64,000 nt of DNA from positions 1 through 64,000 of the forward strand of contig CAJWNY010000001.1 of assembly GCA_913043815.1 (NCBI GenBank). The letters run 5' to 3'. Positions 31,301 to 40,740 of the stretch are shown piece after piece. Source of the stretch: an uncultured Gammaproteobacteria bacterium. GTDB taxonomy: Bacteria; Pseudomonadota; Gammaproteobacteria; Pseudomonadales; Azotimanducaceae. Made by a program: the position numbers and the translations under genes. How positions within the stretch are numbered: position 1 is the first letter of the stretch; each line of letters begins with the position of its first letter. Below the pieces are notes generated by a model that ran no database searches, had not been told where the DNA came from, and saw nothing but the letters and a program-made list of their open reading frames with translations.

Positions 31301-32363
31301 ACTACCGAAAAATGATCAATATGCCGCAGATGGCATTACTTTAGTTGACCCAATGTCGATTGAAGTTGGCAGGACATTGCCCCGAGCAAGTGTGCAAGTA
31401 GGTTCGCTACATCTTGGTAATGAGTCATTTGGTTCCTGGGCGTTCGATATTGAACCTAAAGAGCGTGGTGTTAGCTTCGATATTAAGGCTATCGATGTTA
31501 AAGGAGTCCATATAGAAGAGAGCGTCGCCTTTTGGGACTTAGATTGCAATATGTCTTCTTTTTCCGGCGCAGCAAATCTTGATAATTTGTTTACTACTTT
31601 ACCTGCTTGGGGCTACGTGCCAGTGGTGGAAACTGAGTTTGCACGGCTTTCAGGAAATATTTCTTGGCCGGGTTCGCCGGCTAATGTCAACTTCACCCAG
31701 AGTGAGGGGGGAGTGACCATCTTAGCGAAAGATGGTCGGTTTTTAGATGTGGACACTGGCCAGGGCAGTTTGCGGCTCATTAGCCTATTCAATGTATCTG
31801 CTTTAGCAAAACGCATCAGTCTCGATTTTTCGGATGTGGTAGATGACGGTATAAGCTTTAGTCGCCTGGGGGCTGAAATCCAGATGGAGAATGAGCAGTT
31901 GTCGTTTAATAATAACCTAATAATTAAAAGTACATCCTCCACCTATGAATTGGGCGGCTCCGTGGATTTCCGCAATGGTACGCTTAAAAATGAAATGATA
32001 GTGACTCTTCCCGTCAGTGATAGCTTGCCTTGGTACGCGGCTTATGTGGCGTTAGCAAACCCTTTGGCGGGTATTGGTGTTGCCGTTGGAGAGCTTCTTC
32101 TCCGCAAACCTATCCGGCGGATGAGCAGCGCAAAATTTTCCGTTGCTGGCAACATAGTAGATCCGGAAGTGAAATTTTTGACGCTCTGGGGGCAATCAAT
32201 TGACGCAATTCCGCCAGCGGGCGAGCGACTTTCCCCTGATTTACTTCATCAAAAAGAAAGTCTAGCAGACACTCTGGATAAGATGGAGGCAGAAAAAGTG
32301 CCCAGCGAAGAAGGAGCGGTGTTTGAGATAGATGCTAAAAAGTGCAGCTTTGCGTTAGAATAG
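28362..32363 (+). CDS. yhdP: AsmA-like phospholipid transport protein YhdP
   Basis: YhdP is a very large inner-membrane-anchored periplasmic protein of the AsmA/TamB-like family, implicated in carrying phospholipids to the outer membrane. The 1333-aa protein has an N-terminal transmembrane helix (LAIVVTTLVLILALVLSAG, residues 25-43), followed by repeated beta-strand-rich segments and the conserved C-terminal AsmA-like region ending in NPLAGIGVAVGELLLRKPI. The start is GTG 28362 or ATG 28371. Its position between rng and tldD is conserved. If the Mla system is absent (see findings), AsmA-like transporters may carry more of the lipid traffic. Confidence 0.92.
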   Translation: MRLMPRNSGIYSPSQLQKFVFRPLAIVVTTLVLILALVLSAGRIGAEFLSDYTPKINDTLEPLNVKIIGVSASWRGLNPVLKIAKLEFGAGHIDALEIELALIESLRQATWIPALLTWAQFHLYIDQTEKGWRLRNQGEIELPFDLEKIVQKGNRIVGGVEVFLTPTEAELKSYSLSLDLASYGSARFGRISAGLVGQDLEPLTIGFLHSSNWLSPSARLENYFAGGSLTVPAGLVADGELLLTLNDGNLNRLGGKASGQSNVRVALSKSSLLADNFSLDFVVQLQSLDHDWVGALSQIVFSNRSKSIELAELLIRLNLDGGDQTFSSERPKPAFQIWSKNQDIGSISDFLIDTTKGSHILSEWLIALRASGLAKNLHLFFDPELGFGYAAEVDSVGFQGHRGVPSLSNASAKMWGDAGNIAMAIQSEDLTMLFPDLFYDAWHLDSAVGELSLIVRPGYLGLRGENIVAKRGGSTISGVFATTRPQAKYEQRIAVRVKVDTAELGEAKSYVPYKLKPGLYNWLKTAPERGQFDNVELALQSQIHVKSKRKFDRRFEMSADFSALQMNYLDDWPRISNARGRLRVLGLETVVEDLQGTSFGIEFNQAKAKIDKASVISVDFTAAPSGEVLLDYIRSSPLKESMAFIEDDWRVFDEGVVTTTAHLEVPLVKIGVEIGNAFADAVPNVSATGLVADLSLEISAVSLDMPGYKLALQNVSGPASFSLPHHFHSQLTASMYKRPAVIASRSNEQWLNIDIDGRIGAKNILHLLSIDAPAVLQGETAFSSRLNLSMQGEVSNLLVQTDLLGLNIDLPAEFGKKIDASERSEFTLKFLPEGRQIGWNYKNTKGWLLVNPEEADNLLNGEIYGGLGIAIAAPIYGSDNRPENGSEFTGLKIVGVMPRLDIADWVSDDVEPAIALPFDWQIENLYVGELILGDFVFESVNVDGLRRAGELTFDLKSDAVIGRLDFSDMDSLGIDLSFLRLPKNDQYAADGITLVDPMSIEVGRTLPRASVQVGSLHLGNESFGSWAFDIEPKERGVSFDIKAIDVKGVHIEESVAFWDLDCNMSSFSGAANLDNLFTTLPAWGYVPVVETEFARLSGNISWPGSPANVNFTQSEGGVTILAKDGRFLDVDTGQGSLRLISLFNVSALAKRISLDFSDVVDDGISFSRLGAEIQMENEQLSFNNNLIIKSTSSTYELGGSVDFRNGTLKNEMIVTLPVSDSLPWYAAYVALANPLAGIGVAVGELLLRKPIRRMSSAKFSVAGNIVDPEVKFLTLWGQSIDAIPPAGERLSPDLLHQKESLADTLDKMEAEKVPSEEGAVFEIDAKKCSFALE

Positions 32364-32404
32364 CGGCTTATGTGTTCAAAAATGATACCGAGCAATAATT
32401 AGAT

Positions 32405-33850
32405 ATGAGCGATTTAATCAGCCAAGCAGAAGAGACTCTGCTCAAGAGCAAAGGTATCTCCTTTGCTGATTTAGAAGAGACAGTATTCGACTTACTGAGC
32501 CGGGAAGTTGACTACGGAGAGGTTTTTGTACAAAGCACGCGGTCTGAGTCTTTTGGTCTTGAAGATGGCATCGTTAAAGATGGCGCATTTTCCGTAGATG
32601 CTGGTATTGGCGTAAGGGCCCTGGCGGGCGAGAAAACTGGGTTCGCTTATAGCGAAGATATTCGTCTTGATGGTTTGCAACAAGCTGCAAAGGCTGCGCG
32701 ATCAATTGCTAAGAAGGGCGCGAGTAGAAATGCGCCCGCGTTCAATGCAACAGCCCACCCAGCGTTGTACGAAGGTGTCGACCCAATTTCGAGTTTATCT
32801 GATGCAGAAAAAGTAGTCTTGCTACGGCAAGTAGATATGGTTGCCCGGGCTGAAGATTCGCGGGTGAAAGAAGTCAATGTGCGTATTTCAGCTAGTCATG
32901 AATCGATGCTGATAATGGCCAGCGACGGCACACTGGCTGCAGACATTAGGCCTTTGGTGCGCTTAGACGTCTCTGTAATTGTACAACAGGGTGAGCGTCG
33001 CGAACGTGGCAGTGCAGGCGGTGGTGGCAGGCGTAGCCTGTTCTCTCTATGCGAAGGCGATTGGGCCGGTGACGTGGCAAAAGAGGCGGTACGCATGGCG
33101 ATGGTTAACTTAGAAGCCATTGATGCGCCAGCGGGGCCAATGCCAGTAGTGTTAGGGCCAGGGTGGCCTGGCGTACTACTTCATGAGGCCGTAGGTCATG
33201 GGTTAGAGGGCGATTTTAATCGTAAGGGCAGTTCTGCGTTTTCTGGCCGTGTCGGAGAGCAAGTGGCCTCTGCGTTATGTACGATAGTTGATGATGGCAC
33301 CATGCAAGGGCGACGCGGTTCCTTGTCGGTAGACGATGAAGGTACTCAAACGCAGTCTACTGTGTTGATAGAAAACGGTATCCTAAAAGGCTACATGCAG
33401 GACAAACTGAACGCCCGATTAATGAACGTTGCGCCAACAGGGAATGGCCGTCGGCAATCTTTTGCACATGTCCCGATGCCAAGAATGACAAATACTTATA
33501 TGCTGCCGGGCCAAGATTTACCCGAGGATATTTTGCGCTCAGTGAAGAAAGGGGTTTACGCGGTCAATTTTGGTGGCGGTTCTGTAGACATCACTTCCGG
33601 CCGTTTTGTTTTTTCAGCAACGGAAGCCTATTTAATTGAAGACGGTAAGGTCACCGCGCCTATTCGTGGCGCCACATTAATAGGAAGCGGCCCCGAAGTA
33701 ATGAACAAAGTCTCTATGGTGGGTAACGATCTCAACTTAGATGGCGGAGTGGGGGTTTGCGGTAAAGATGGTCAATCGGTCCCCGTTGGTGTTGGGCAAC
33801 CAACCCTTAAGGTAGATGAGATAATTGTCGGCGGTACTCAGGCTAGCTAG
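32405..33850 (+). CDS. tldD: metalloprotease TldD
   Basis: TldD forms a heterodimeric zinc protease with TldE (PmbA) that degrades unfolded peptides, for example in microcin B17 and CcdA processing. The catalytic zinc motif [12 protein letters not shown] is visible near residue 260. The 481-aa length is normal. The partner pmbA lies about 530 bp downstream on the same strand, with yjgA inserted in the opposite direction. Confidence 0.97.
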   Translation: MSDLISQAEETLLKSKGISFADLEETVFDLLSREVDYGEVFVQSTRSESFGLEDGIVKDGAFSVDAGIGVRALAGEKTGFAYSEDIRLDGLQQAAKAARSIAKKGASRNAPAFNATAHPALYEGVDPISSLSDAEKVVLLRQVDMVARAEDSRVKEVNVRISASHESMLIMASDGTLAADIRPLVRLDVSVIVQQGERRERGSAGGGGRRSLFSLCEGDWAGDVAKEAVRMAMVNLEAIDAPAGPMPVVLGPGWPGVLLHEAVGHGLEGDFNRKGSSAFSGRVGEQVASALCTIVDDGTMQGRRGSLSVDDEGTQTQSTVLIENGILKGYMQDKLNARLMNVAPTGNGRRQSFAHVPMPRMTNTYMLPGQDLPEDILRSVKKGVYAVNFGGGSVDITSGRFVFSATEAYLIEDGKVTAPIRGATLIGSGPEVMNKVSMVGNDLNLDGGVGVCGKDGQSVPVGVGQPTLKVDEIIVGGTQAS

Positions 33851-33856
33851 TGCTTT

Positions 33857-34354
33857 TTAGTCGCTGGCGCTGTCTCGTAAAAATTTGAACAAAAGCTTCA
33901 ATGCCCGTTTGTGTGCCTCATTGGCAGGTTCAACATTATTGGGTTTAGATCCAGCTGCCTTAACTACAACTTGACGGAATTGTTGCCGATCAACTTGTGG
34001 GTATTGGTCGATAAAGTCCTTCATAGTGTCGGGCTGCTCAACTAATCGGTCGCGCCATTGTTCAAGTTGGTGGAAGAAAGTGCGTGCGTCATTAGATCGG
34101 CCCTCAAGGTCAGCTATTTGTTTTTCTAGAGCCTCCGTGTCGATCTTACGCATGAGCTTGCCAATAAATTGCAGTTGGCGCCGTCCGCCTTCGCGGCTAG
34201 AAATACGTTGGTGAGTAGCAATTGCCTCATGCAACTCCGCCGACAGTTGAATGGTAGCGAGTACATCGGGCTTCATTTCGGTTAGCTTACGACCGACCAG
34301 TTGTAGGCGTTCAGCTTCACGTTTTCGTGCGGTTTTAGAGAGGTCTTCAAACAT
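33857..34354 (-). CDS. yjgA: DUF615 family ribosome-associated protein (YjgA/DarP)
   Basis: YjgA (DarP) is a small helical protein that binds late pre-50S ribosomal particles. The 165-aa product is highly charged and helical, with the family segments KTARKREAERLQLVGRKL near the N-terminus and FIGKLMRKID near residue 64. It sits between convergent tldD (6-bp gap) and divergent pmbA (24-bp gap); the pairing of yjgA with pmbA is common in gammaproteobacteria. Confidence 0.92.
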   Translation of the reverse strand: MFEDLSKTARKREAERLQLVGRKLTEMKPDVLATIQLSAELHEAIATHQRISSREGGRRQLQFIGKLMRKIDTEALEKQIADLEGRSNDARTFFHQLEQWRDRLVEQPDTMKDFIDQYPQVDRQQFRQVVVKAAGSKPNNVEPANEAHKRALKLLFKFLRDSASD

Positions 34355-34378
34355 TTTTAACTTTTTTGGAATAGTTCA

Positions 34379-35710
34379 TTGGATTTTATAGATCATCAAA
34401 CAGAATTGACGGAACTTGTGCAAGATATTCTTACTGAAGCGAACCAGCAAGGCGCAGATCAAGCTGAAGTTTCGATAAGTATGGACCAAGGTCTTGGTGT
34501 TCGGGTGCGCAAAGGCGAGCTTGAAAACTTGGAATTTAATCAAGATCGGGGTTTCGGCATTACGCTGTATTTTGGTCAGCGCAAGGGTTCTGCTAGCACG
34601 ACTGACAGCAGCTTAGATGCAATCCACGATACGGTTAAGGCTGCAAAAAATATTGCTAAACACACTCAGGAAGATGAGTGCAGTGGTTTGGCAGATAAAG
34701 CCCTAATGCCGATCCAAGCTATGGACTTGGATTTGTACCACCCATGGAATATTGAGCCTGAGGAAGCCACCCATCTTGCTATCGAATGCGAAGCCGCAGG
34801 TTTAAGGTTGGATGATAGGCTGGTTAATTCGGATGGCGCTGAAGTGAGTACCCAACAAGGTTTGCGGGTTTACGGCAACAGTCATGGTTTTATCGGTAGC
34901 TATTCAGGTACCCGGCACAGTTTAAGCTGCGTGTTGATAGGTGAAGATAAGAATGGTATGCAGCGTGATTATTGGTATTCCTTGGCGCGCCAGAGCAATG
35001 GTCTAGAAAGTGCTATAGCCGTGGGCGAAGAGGCAGGACGCCGAACCGTCTCCCGGTTGTCTCCGCAAAAAGCGCCCACAGGGAATTACCCAATTTTGTT
35101 GTCGCCGCAATTAGCCAGTGGTCTCCTTGGCCATCTTCTTGGGGCTATTGGCGGGGGTGCACAATACCGCAAGGCATCATTCTTGCTGGATAGTTTGGGT
35201 AGCCTGGTGCTGCCGACTTGGATGAGTTTGAGAGAGGACCCACATATTTTGGGTAGTTTAGGCAGCGCCTATTTCGATGACGACGGCGTATCCACCAGGG
35301 TCAATGAATTCGTAGCCAAAGGTGCTGTGAGCGGTTACATATTGTCTACTTACTCTGCTCGCAAACTTGGCATGCAGACGACCGGTAATGCGGGCGGTGT
35401 ACATAACCTAGATATTATTGCACCCCAGACATCTCATGCCGATTTGCTCAAGCAGATGAATACGGGGCTTTTGGTCACTGAATTGATGGGGCAGGGAGTG
35501 AATGCCGTAACCGGTGATTATTCTAGGGGCGCCTCAGGTTTTTGGGTTGAGAACGGCGAAATCTTATATCCGGTAGATGAACTCACAATTGCCGGCAACC
35601 TTAAAGAAATGCTGCTAAATATTGTGGCCATTGGCGACGACGTTGACATGCGTGGCAACATTCGAGCGCCAAGCATTTTGCTTGATTCAATGACTATAGC
35701 CGGACAATAA
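34379..35710 (+). CDS. pmbA: metalloprotease-associated protein PmbA (TldE)
   Basis: PmbA/TldE is the non-catalytic subunit of the TldD/TldE protease. The 443-aa protein shows the family segments EVSISMDQGLGVRVRKGELENLEFNQ (quoted in part: GLGVRVRKGELE) near residue 35, SPQLASGLLGHLLGAIGGG near 245 and GASGFWVENGEI near the C-terminus. No HExxxH motif is present, as expected. The start is a TTG; no ATG or GTG is available upstream in frame. Only 24 bp separate it from the divergent yjgA. Confidence 0.93.
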   Translation: MDFIDHQTELTELVQDILTEANQQGADQAEVSISMDQGLGVRVRKGELENLEFNQDRGFGITLYFGQRKGSASTTDSSLDAIHDTVKAAKNIAKHTQEDECSGLADKALMPIQAMDLDLYHPWNIEPEEATHLAIECEAAGLRLDDRLVNSDGAEVSTQQGLRVYGNSHGFIGSYSGTRHSLSCVLIGEDKNGMQRDYWYSLARQSNGLESAIAVGEEAGRRTVSRLSPQKAPTGNYPILLSPQLASGLLGHLLGAIGGGAQYRKASFLLDSLGSLVLPTWMSLREDPHILGSLGSAYFDDDGVSTRVNEFVAKGAVSGYILSTYSARKLGMQTTGNAGGVHNLDIIAPQTSHADLLKQMNTGLLVTELMGQGVNAVTGDYSRGASGFWVENGEILYPVDELTIAGNLKEMLLNIVAIGDDVDMRGNIRAPSILLDSMTIAGQ

Positions 35711-35718
35711 TTTCTCGG

Positions 35719-36047
35719 CTATACGTATACCAGCGTAGCTAAGCCGAGAAAAACGAAAAATCCAATGATGTCGGTAATCGTCGTCAACTCCACGCCGCCG
35801 GCAATAGCTGGATCAATGTTCATTTTGCGCAGCAGGCTTGGCAGTAAGGCGCCTGCGACCGCTGCAACCAAAATGGTCACCATCATGGCCGCTTCAAAAT
35901 GTTAGCAAAGTCATCGGTATCTAGGTTTGCGGCAACAGCGACCTCAGAGGGGCGCAGAGAAGTCAGGAGTATTGTGGTGCCATCTAAACTACAGCGGCCA
36001 ATGCCCTCTAGAAAATCCTCCAACTGCTGCTGTTCGCCGCTTACCAT
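35719..36047 (-). pseudogene. mgtE: mgtE remnant with internal deletion
   Basis: On the minus strand the end of npr overlaps an ATG (TAATG). This opens a 53-codon frame, MVSGEQQQLEDFLEGIG..., which stops after ANILKRP. One frame over, the last helix and tail of an MgtE magnesium channel follow immediately: AGALLPSLLRKMNIDPAIAG, then LTTITDIIGFFVFLGLATL and a stop at 35719. The cytosolic N and CBS domains and the first four membrane helices, about 1 kb, are gone and the joint is out of frame. The C-terminal match is clear; assigning the N-terminal fragment to the same gene is inference. mgtE occupies this position next to npr in some relatives. Confidence 0.8.
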
Positions 36048-36319
36048 TACTCTTCTAGTTCACCAAAACCGTTTTTGATTAATTCGCATAAGTTTAAAAA
36101 GGCGTCTTCCTCATCGGCGCCATCCACCCGCAAGGTAACTTGAGTGCCCATGGGGGCGCCTAACAGCAAAAGCTTCATTATACTTTTGCCGTCCACTTCA
36201 GCGCTATCTGTCGCCAAGGTAATCGCCGCCTCAAAATGCTTGGCGCAATCCACAAGCTTGGAAGCAGCTCGGGCGTGTAAGCCGAGAGGATTGATAATGG
36301 TGATGACGGTTTGCTGCAT
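36047..36319 (-). CDS. ptsO: nitrogen-PTS phosphocarrier NPr (HPr family)
   Basis: NPr passes phosphate from EI-Ntr to EIIA-Ntr in the regulatory nitrogen phosphotransferase chain. The 90-aa protein has the phosphoryl-accepting H15 in NPLGLHARAASKL and S46 in DGKSIMKLL. It is encoded downstream of rapZ and ptsN, the conserved rpoN-cluster order. A 202-bp spacer separates it from rapZ. Its stop overlaps the start of the mgtE remnant. Confidence 0.95.
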   Translation of the reverse strand: MQQTVITIINPLGLHARAASKLVDCAKHFEAAITLATDSAEVDGKSIMKLLLLGAPMGTQVTLRVDGADEEDAFLNLCELIKNGFGELEE

Positions 36320-36521
36320 TGTTTCTCTTTTTCTGATTTTCGATTGCGCTCAGCATAGTAGCTGGAAGAATTAAAAAGAACAGAAGCGGTTTGTATCTGT
36401 GTTTGCTGTGAGGCAGAGCTAACTTCAATGACCTAAATTTTCCCTTAATAGACTAATAACTAAGTTTTTTCACAACCAGTGTGGCGCAAACAGCTGCAGG
36501 TCAGGTTGAGTGCTGCAATGG

Positions 36522-37385
36522 CTATTTGATCTTGAGGCGCTCCAGCTCCCTATGCCTAACCATTACATTCTCGAACTGATCTCTAAAATAAAGCGCTAGT
36601 TTTTCGGCCATGTAAACACTTCGGTGTTGTCCGCCGGTGCAGCCAATGCCAATTGTCATGTAAATTCTCTCGTTTGCTTTAAAGTGAGGAATCCAGCGCT
36701 TAAGTAACCCAGATAGTTCGTCGAACATCTGAATCACCAAAGGCTGGTCGTCGAGATAATTCTCTACCTCTTGATTAAGGCCGGTAAGTGGTCTTAGCTT
36801 GGGCTCCCAGTGAGGGTTAGGCAGGCAGCGCAAATCAAAGACAAAATCGGTATCAACGGGAACTCCGTGCTTGAATCCAAAGGATCGAAACACCAAGCTT
36901 ATTGAAGAGTCTTCACGCAGAATTATTCTTTCTTTGATTTGATCGCTCATTTGCTTAGAGCTTAAGTGCGTTGTATCAATGATCAGGTTGGCAAGGTCCG
37001 CAATGCTGCCCAATATGCGGGCCTCCATATCAATAGCTTGGCGAAGATCAATATCCTTGGTAGTTAGCGGGTGTTTGCGTCGTGTTTCACTGAACCTTTT
37101 TACCAGGGAGGGGCCGAGCGCATCGAGATAAATGATTTGTCTTTCGATGACAGGGTTTTCTAACTGCATCAAGATGTCTGGAAATTTCTCCAGTGATCTG
37201 CTTCTGGCATCAATGCAAACGGCAAGTTTGGTGTCAGCGGCGTCTTCCTCTAGGTATTCCATGATCAGCGCTTCAAGCAAGCTGATGGGCAAGTTATCAA
37301 TACAGTTGTAACCCGAATCCTCTAAGGCTCTAATGGCGGTGGATTTGCCCGATCCAGAGCGGCCGCTAATGATTATTAACTTCAT
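36522..37385 (-). CDS. rapZ: RNase adapter protein RapZ
   Basis: RapZ binds small RNAs such as GlmZ and presents them to RNase E, tuning glucosamine-6-phosphate synthesis. The 287-aa protein has the Walker A motif GRSGSGKST at residues 8-16, a DARS motif near 62 and the C-terminal phosphofructokinase-like domain with GIGCTGGQHRSVYMAE near 246. Its ATG shares one base with the ptsN stop (TAATG). GlmY/GlmZ RNAs are not visible in this window. Confidence 0.96.
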   Translation of the reverse strand: MKLIIISGRSGSGKSTAIRALEDSGYNCIDNLPISLLEALIMEYLEEDAADTKLAVCIDARSRSLEKFPDILMQLENPVIERQIIYLDALGPSLVKRFSETRRKHPLTTKDIDLRQAIDMEARILGSIADLANLIIDTTHLSSKQMSDQIKERIILREDSSISLVFRSFGFKHGVPVDTDFVFDLRCLPNPHWEPKLRPLTGLNQEVENYLDDQPLVIQMFDELSGLLKRWIPHFKANERIYMTIGIGCTGGQHRSVYMAEKLALYFRDQFENVMVRHRELERLKIK

Positions 37386-37888
37386 TAGCCGCTGTTTGAG
37401 GTTGGTGAACTGGAATGTTCAGCTATTTCGTTTTCAATAGCTATAATGGTGGCGCGTAATTCATCGTTGGTATTAGCGATTCGAAGGCGTCGGCGAAAGT
37501 CATTCTCGCCAAAAATGTGAGCCAGAGTAGAGAGCATTTCTAAATGCGCTTTGTTCTCGTGGGTGGGCACTATGAGAACAAAAATCAGATCTACTGGTTC
37601 GCCGTCTATGGACTCGTAGTCTATGGCATCTTTGAGCGAGACAAATGCACAGATCATTTTTTCGCAGTTCATGCGGCAGTGAGGAATAGCTACACCGTCT
37701 CCTAGGCCAGTGCTACCCAGTCGCTCCCGCTCTGTCAGGCCATCATAAATTTCGTTTAATGAGCTTTCCTCATCGTTTGCTTCCTTGGCTAAGGACTCTG
37801 CCACCAATTGCAGAATTTTTTTACGGCTGTGCCCAGTAAAGTTGCAATGTACTTGTGCGGGTTCTAAAAGTTCTGCGATCGATGGCAT
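37385..37888 (-). CDS. ptsN: nitrogen-PTS EIIA component PtsN
   Basis: EIIA-Ntr is the end-point of the nitrogen PTS and controls potassium uptake, sigma-54-linked functions and stress responses according to its phosphorylation. The 167-aa protein has the phosphorylation site H70 in GVAIPHCRM. It follows hpf by 22 bp and overlaps rapZ by one base, so all are probably co-transcribed from upstream of rpoN or lptC. Confidence 0.96.
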   Translation of the reverse strand: MPSIAELLEPAQVHCNFTGHSRKKILQLVAESLAKEANDEESSLNEIYDGLTERERLGSTGLGDGVAIPHCRMNCEKMICAFVSLKDAIDYESIDGEPVDLIFVLIVPTHENKAHLEMLSTLAHIFGENDFRRRLRIANTNDELRATIIAIENEIAEHSSSPTSNSG

Positions 37889-37910
37889 ATGAGTAAAGGC
37901 TCTTTTAAAT

Positions 37911-38240
37911 CTAAGAAATTGTATGGTTAGGAGATCTGTGGCTTCGGCCGTTATGACGTGCTACGGTTTTCTCTTTGTGCTTTATCAACTGTCGGTCGAG
38001 TTTATCTGATAGTTGGTCTATCGCTGCGTACATATCCGGCGCTTCTGTATGGGCAAATAACTCTGCGCCCGGCACATGGGCCGTCGCTTCTGCCTGATGA
38101 GATAATTTCTCGATGTTAAGAACAACATGAGTTTTTGTTATTTGGTCGGAATGCCTTTCTAATTTTTGGAATTTTTCCCTAATGTAAAGTTGCAGTGAGT
38201 CCGTGAGGTCAATTTGGTGGCCGGTGATATTTAGCTGCAT
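37911..38240 (-). CDS. hpf: ribosome hibernation promoting factor HPF (short form)
   Basis: Short HPF binds the 30S decoding centre in stationary phase and helps form 100S ribosome dimers. The 109-aa protein has the S30AE fold pattern: MQLNITGHQIDLTDSLQLYI at the start and DMYAAIDQLSDKLDRQLIKHKEK in the second half. It lacks the C-terminal extension of long HPF. It sits between rpoN and ptsN as in most gammaproteobacteria. Confidence 0.95.
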   Translation of the reverse strand: MQLNITGHQIDLTDSLQLYIREKFQKLERHSDQITKTHVVLNIEKLSHQAEATAHVPGAELFAHTEAPDMYAAIDQLSDKLDRQLIKHKEKTVARHNGRSHRSPNHTIS

Positions 38241-38329
38241 GGCTAATCTCCTTATTGTCCAATGAATCCTTCAGTCAGCCGTCTATTAAATGCCTTTGCC
38301 GGAATACAATCTTTGTCCGCAGGCTAACG

Positions 38330-39838
38330 CTACACAAATTGTTTGCGCTCGTTAGAAGGGGGTATCGATAAGGATTCCCTGTACTTTGCAACTGTACGTC
38401 TTGCAACGGTAATATTCTGTTCCTGCAATATTACGGCGATTTTGCTATCACTCAACGGTTTTCTTGGATTTTCTTCCGCAGTGAGTTTTTTGATAATAGC
38501 CCGTATCGCAGTGCTTGAAACTTCGCCTCCGCTGGCGTTGCCGACATGGGAGGAAAAGAAGTATTTTAATTCAAAAAGCCCTCTTGGCGTTGCCAAGTAC
38601 TTGCGGTTGGTTACTCTTGAAACAGTCGATTCATGCAATTCAACTTGGTCAGCAATATCCGCGAGGATAAGTGGTTTCATGGCCTCTGGGCCGTGTTCCA
38701 AAAAGTCTTGTTGCACTTCAACAATTTTTGTAGCCACTTTCAGTAAAGTATCATGCCTGGTCTGCAAGCTTTTCAGAAACCAGCGAGCCTCGTGTAGATT
38801 GTCTTTAATGAAATCTTTATCTGCGCCGGAATTTAGATTTTTGATATAGCCCGCGTAAGTGTCATTGATACGCAACTTTGGCAATGTTTCGGGATTCAAC
38901 TCTACTAACCAACGATTGCTTTTTTTTCGCACCACAACGTCGGGCAGGACAAAATCAGAATCCGCCGTATCAAATGCTGCTCCTGGCCTGGGCTGTAGCG
39001 TTCTGATCAGAAAAACAATTTCGCTTAGCTGATACTCCTGTAGACGAGTCCGTTTTATGAGGTTGACGAAATCCTTTGCACCCAGCAGATCGAGGTGCTG
39101 ATCAACAACATTGAGGGCCTCTTCTAGCCATTTTGTGGCAGGGTCTAATTGCATTAGCTGTAAAAGCAGGCATTCGCGTAGGTCCCGCGCGCCGACCCCA
39201 ATGGGGTCAAACTGCTGTACTCGTTCCAGTATTTGGGCAATGTCGTCGTCGTTGATTTGGTCACCATCGACAAGGCTTGGGTCAAATAACGTGGTCCTTA
39301 TTTCTTCAATGCTGGCACTGAGCATGCCGTCGGCGTCAATGGCATCAATTATGGCCATTGCAACGACTCGATCGGATGGAGCCATCGGTGTCAGGTTAAG
39401 CTGCCATTCAAGGTGATCAACGAGGTTAGGCGCGGTGACATTATTGGCGCCGGGATCTAGGTCAAACTCGCCGCTGGCTGGAGCCGCAGCAGGTGCCTGC
39501 GGGTAAACGTCATCCCAAGTCGAGTCCACCTCTAATATCTCGGTCAATGGTTCTGAGAGCTGAGCGCCCACATCCTGCTCTAAATCTTGGGCATCCGGGA
39601 ATTCGTCAATTGGCGCGAGTTCAGCATCAAAGTTGTCGTAGTGGTCTACACTGTCGTCAACTTCTGTTGAATCTTCACTCCAATCATCCGCTACTTCCAG
39701 CAGCGGATTGCTGTCTAGTGTGGTTTGGATTTCTTGACTCAGTTCCATGGCCGATAGCTGCAAAAGTTTAATGGCTTGTTGCAATTGAGGTGTCATCTTC
39801 AACTGCTGGCCAAGCTTCATGGAAAGCGACTGCTTCAT
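38330..39838 (-). CDS. rpoN: RNA polymerase sigma-54 factor RpoN
   Basis: Sigma-54 directs polymerase to -24/-12 promoters and needs AAA+ enhancer-binding activators. The 502-aa protein has the glutamine- and leucine-rich region I (KLGQQLKMTPQLQQAIKLLQ), an acidic region II, the core-binding and helix-turn-helix region (ELHESTVSRVTNRKYL) and the RpoN box ARRTVAKYRE near residue 480. A 177-bp gap separates it from lptB. Confidence 0.97.
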   Translation of the reverse strand: MKQSLSMKLGQQLKMTPQLQQAIKLLQLSAMELSQEIQTTLDSNPLLEVADDWSEDSTEVDDSVDHYDNFDAELAPIDEFPDAQDLEQDVGAQLSEPLTEILEVDSTWDDVYPQAPAAAPASGEFDLDPGANNVTAPNLVDHLEWQLNLTPMAPSDRVVAMAIIDAIDADGMLSASIEEIRTTLFDPSLVDGDQINDDDIAQILERVQQFDPIGVGARDLRECLLLQLMQLDPATKWLEEALNVVDQHLDLLGAKDFVNLIKRTRLQEYQLSEIVFLIRTLQPRPGAAFDTADSDFVLPDVVVRKKSNRWLVELNPETLPKLRINDTYAGYIKNLNSGADKDFIKDNLHEARWFLKSLQTRHDTLLKVATKIVEVQQDFLEHGPEAMKPLILADIADQVELHESTVSRVTNRKYLATPRGLFELKYFFSSHVGNASGGEVSSTAIRAIIKKLTAEENPRKPLSDSKIAVILQEQNITVARRTVAKYRESLSIPPSNERKQFV

Positions 39839-40015
39839 AAATTAGCTCATAGCCGAGTTACAGCGGGTTGGGGTTGGGTTGCAGTCTAGTCTGCCGGTCT
39901 TCGAGCCAACTTTTTCGCCTACCAGAGGCGCAGAGAGACTGCCGAACTTCACTAATTGTAGTCCCGTTAGCTGCATGTTCGCGTGCGCCCTGTGATACTT
40001 TTTAGATGCCTTATG

Positions 40016-40738
40016 CTAATCTCCAAATCCTTCACCAAGATAGACTTTTTGTACAATTTTGTTCGACAAAATTTCTGAGGGTTGGCCCTCTGCAATTATC
40101 CGTCCTTGGTGGACGATATAGGCTCGGTCACAAATATCTAGGGTGTCTTTGACATTATGATCAGTGATTAAAACGCCGATACCCCGTTGAGCCAAGTCAA
40201 TGATTTCATCCTTAATATCGTTAACAGAAATTGGATCAACACCAGCAAAGGGTTCGTCTAAAAGAATAAACTGCGGGCCGCTGGCCAGTGCTCTGGCTAT
40301 TTCCAAGCGCCTCCGCTCGCCACCACTTAGACTTTGCCCAAGACTTTTGCGTACCGAGTTCAAGTTGAATTCGGCGATAAGTTCTTCAAGGCGGGTGTGG
40401 CGCTGGGGTTTATCTAGTTGATCATTTAGCTCAAGAATAGCCAAAATATTATCTTCGGTAGAAAGCGTTTTGAAAACGCTGGCTTCTTGCGGTAGGTAAC
40501 CGATTCCTGCGCGAGCTCTTACGTGTACTGGCGCTGTGGTGAGGTTTTGGGGGCCCAAGTTAATCTTGCCCGAATTTGGTTTGATCAGCCCCACCAGTAT
40601 ATAGAAGCAAGTCGTTTTTCCCGCGCCATTTGGTCCGAGTAAACCCACGATCTCGCCCCTGTTTACGGCTAAGGAAACATCCTCTAATACCAAGGTGTTG
40701 CCATAGGATTTGCGTAAATGTTGGGCAGATAAGCGCAC
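40016..40738 (-). CDS. lptB: LPS export ABC transporter ATPase LptB
   Basis: LptB powers lipopolysaccharide extraction from the inner membrane with LptF and LptG. The 240-aa ATPase has Walker A GPNGAGKT at residues 35-42, the signature [15 protein letters not shown] near 139, Walker [11 protein letters not shown] near 158 and the switch histidine ITDHN. It starts 2 bp after lptA. LptFG are not in the window. Confidence 0.97.
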   Translation of the reverse strand: MRLSAQHLRKSYGNTLVLEDVSLAVNRGEIVGLLGPNGAGKTTCFYILVGLIKPNSGKINLGPQNLTTAPVHVRARAGIGYLPQEASVFKTLSTEDNILAILELNDQLDKPQRHTRLEELIAEFNLNSVRKSLGQSLSGGERRRLEIARALASGPQFILLDEPFAGVDPISVNDIKDEIIDLAQRGIGVLITDHNVKDTLDICDRAYIVHQGRIIAEGQPSEILSNKIVQKVYLGEGFGD

Positions 40739-40740
40739 TA

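Noticed and set aside
38343-38849. 168-aa antisense ORF in rpoN
   Set aside because: It is entirely inside rpoN, whose reading frame has all expected domains.
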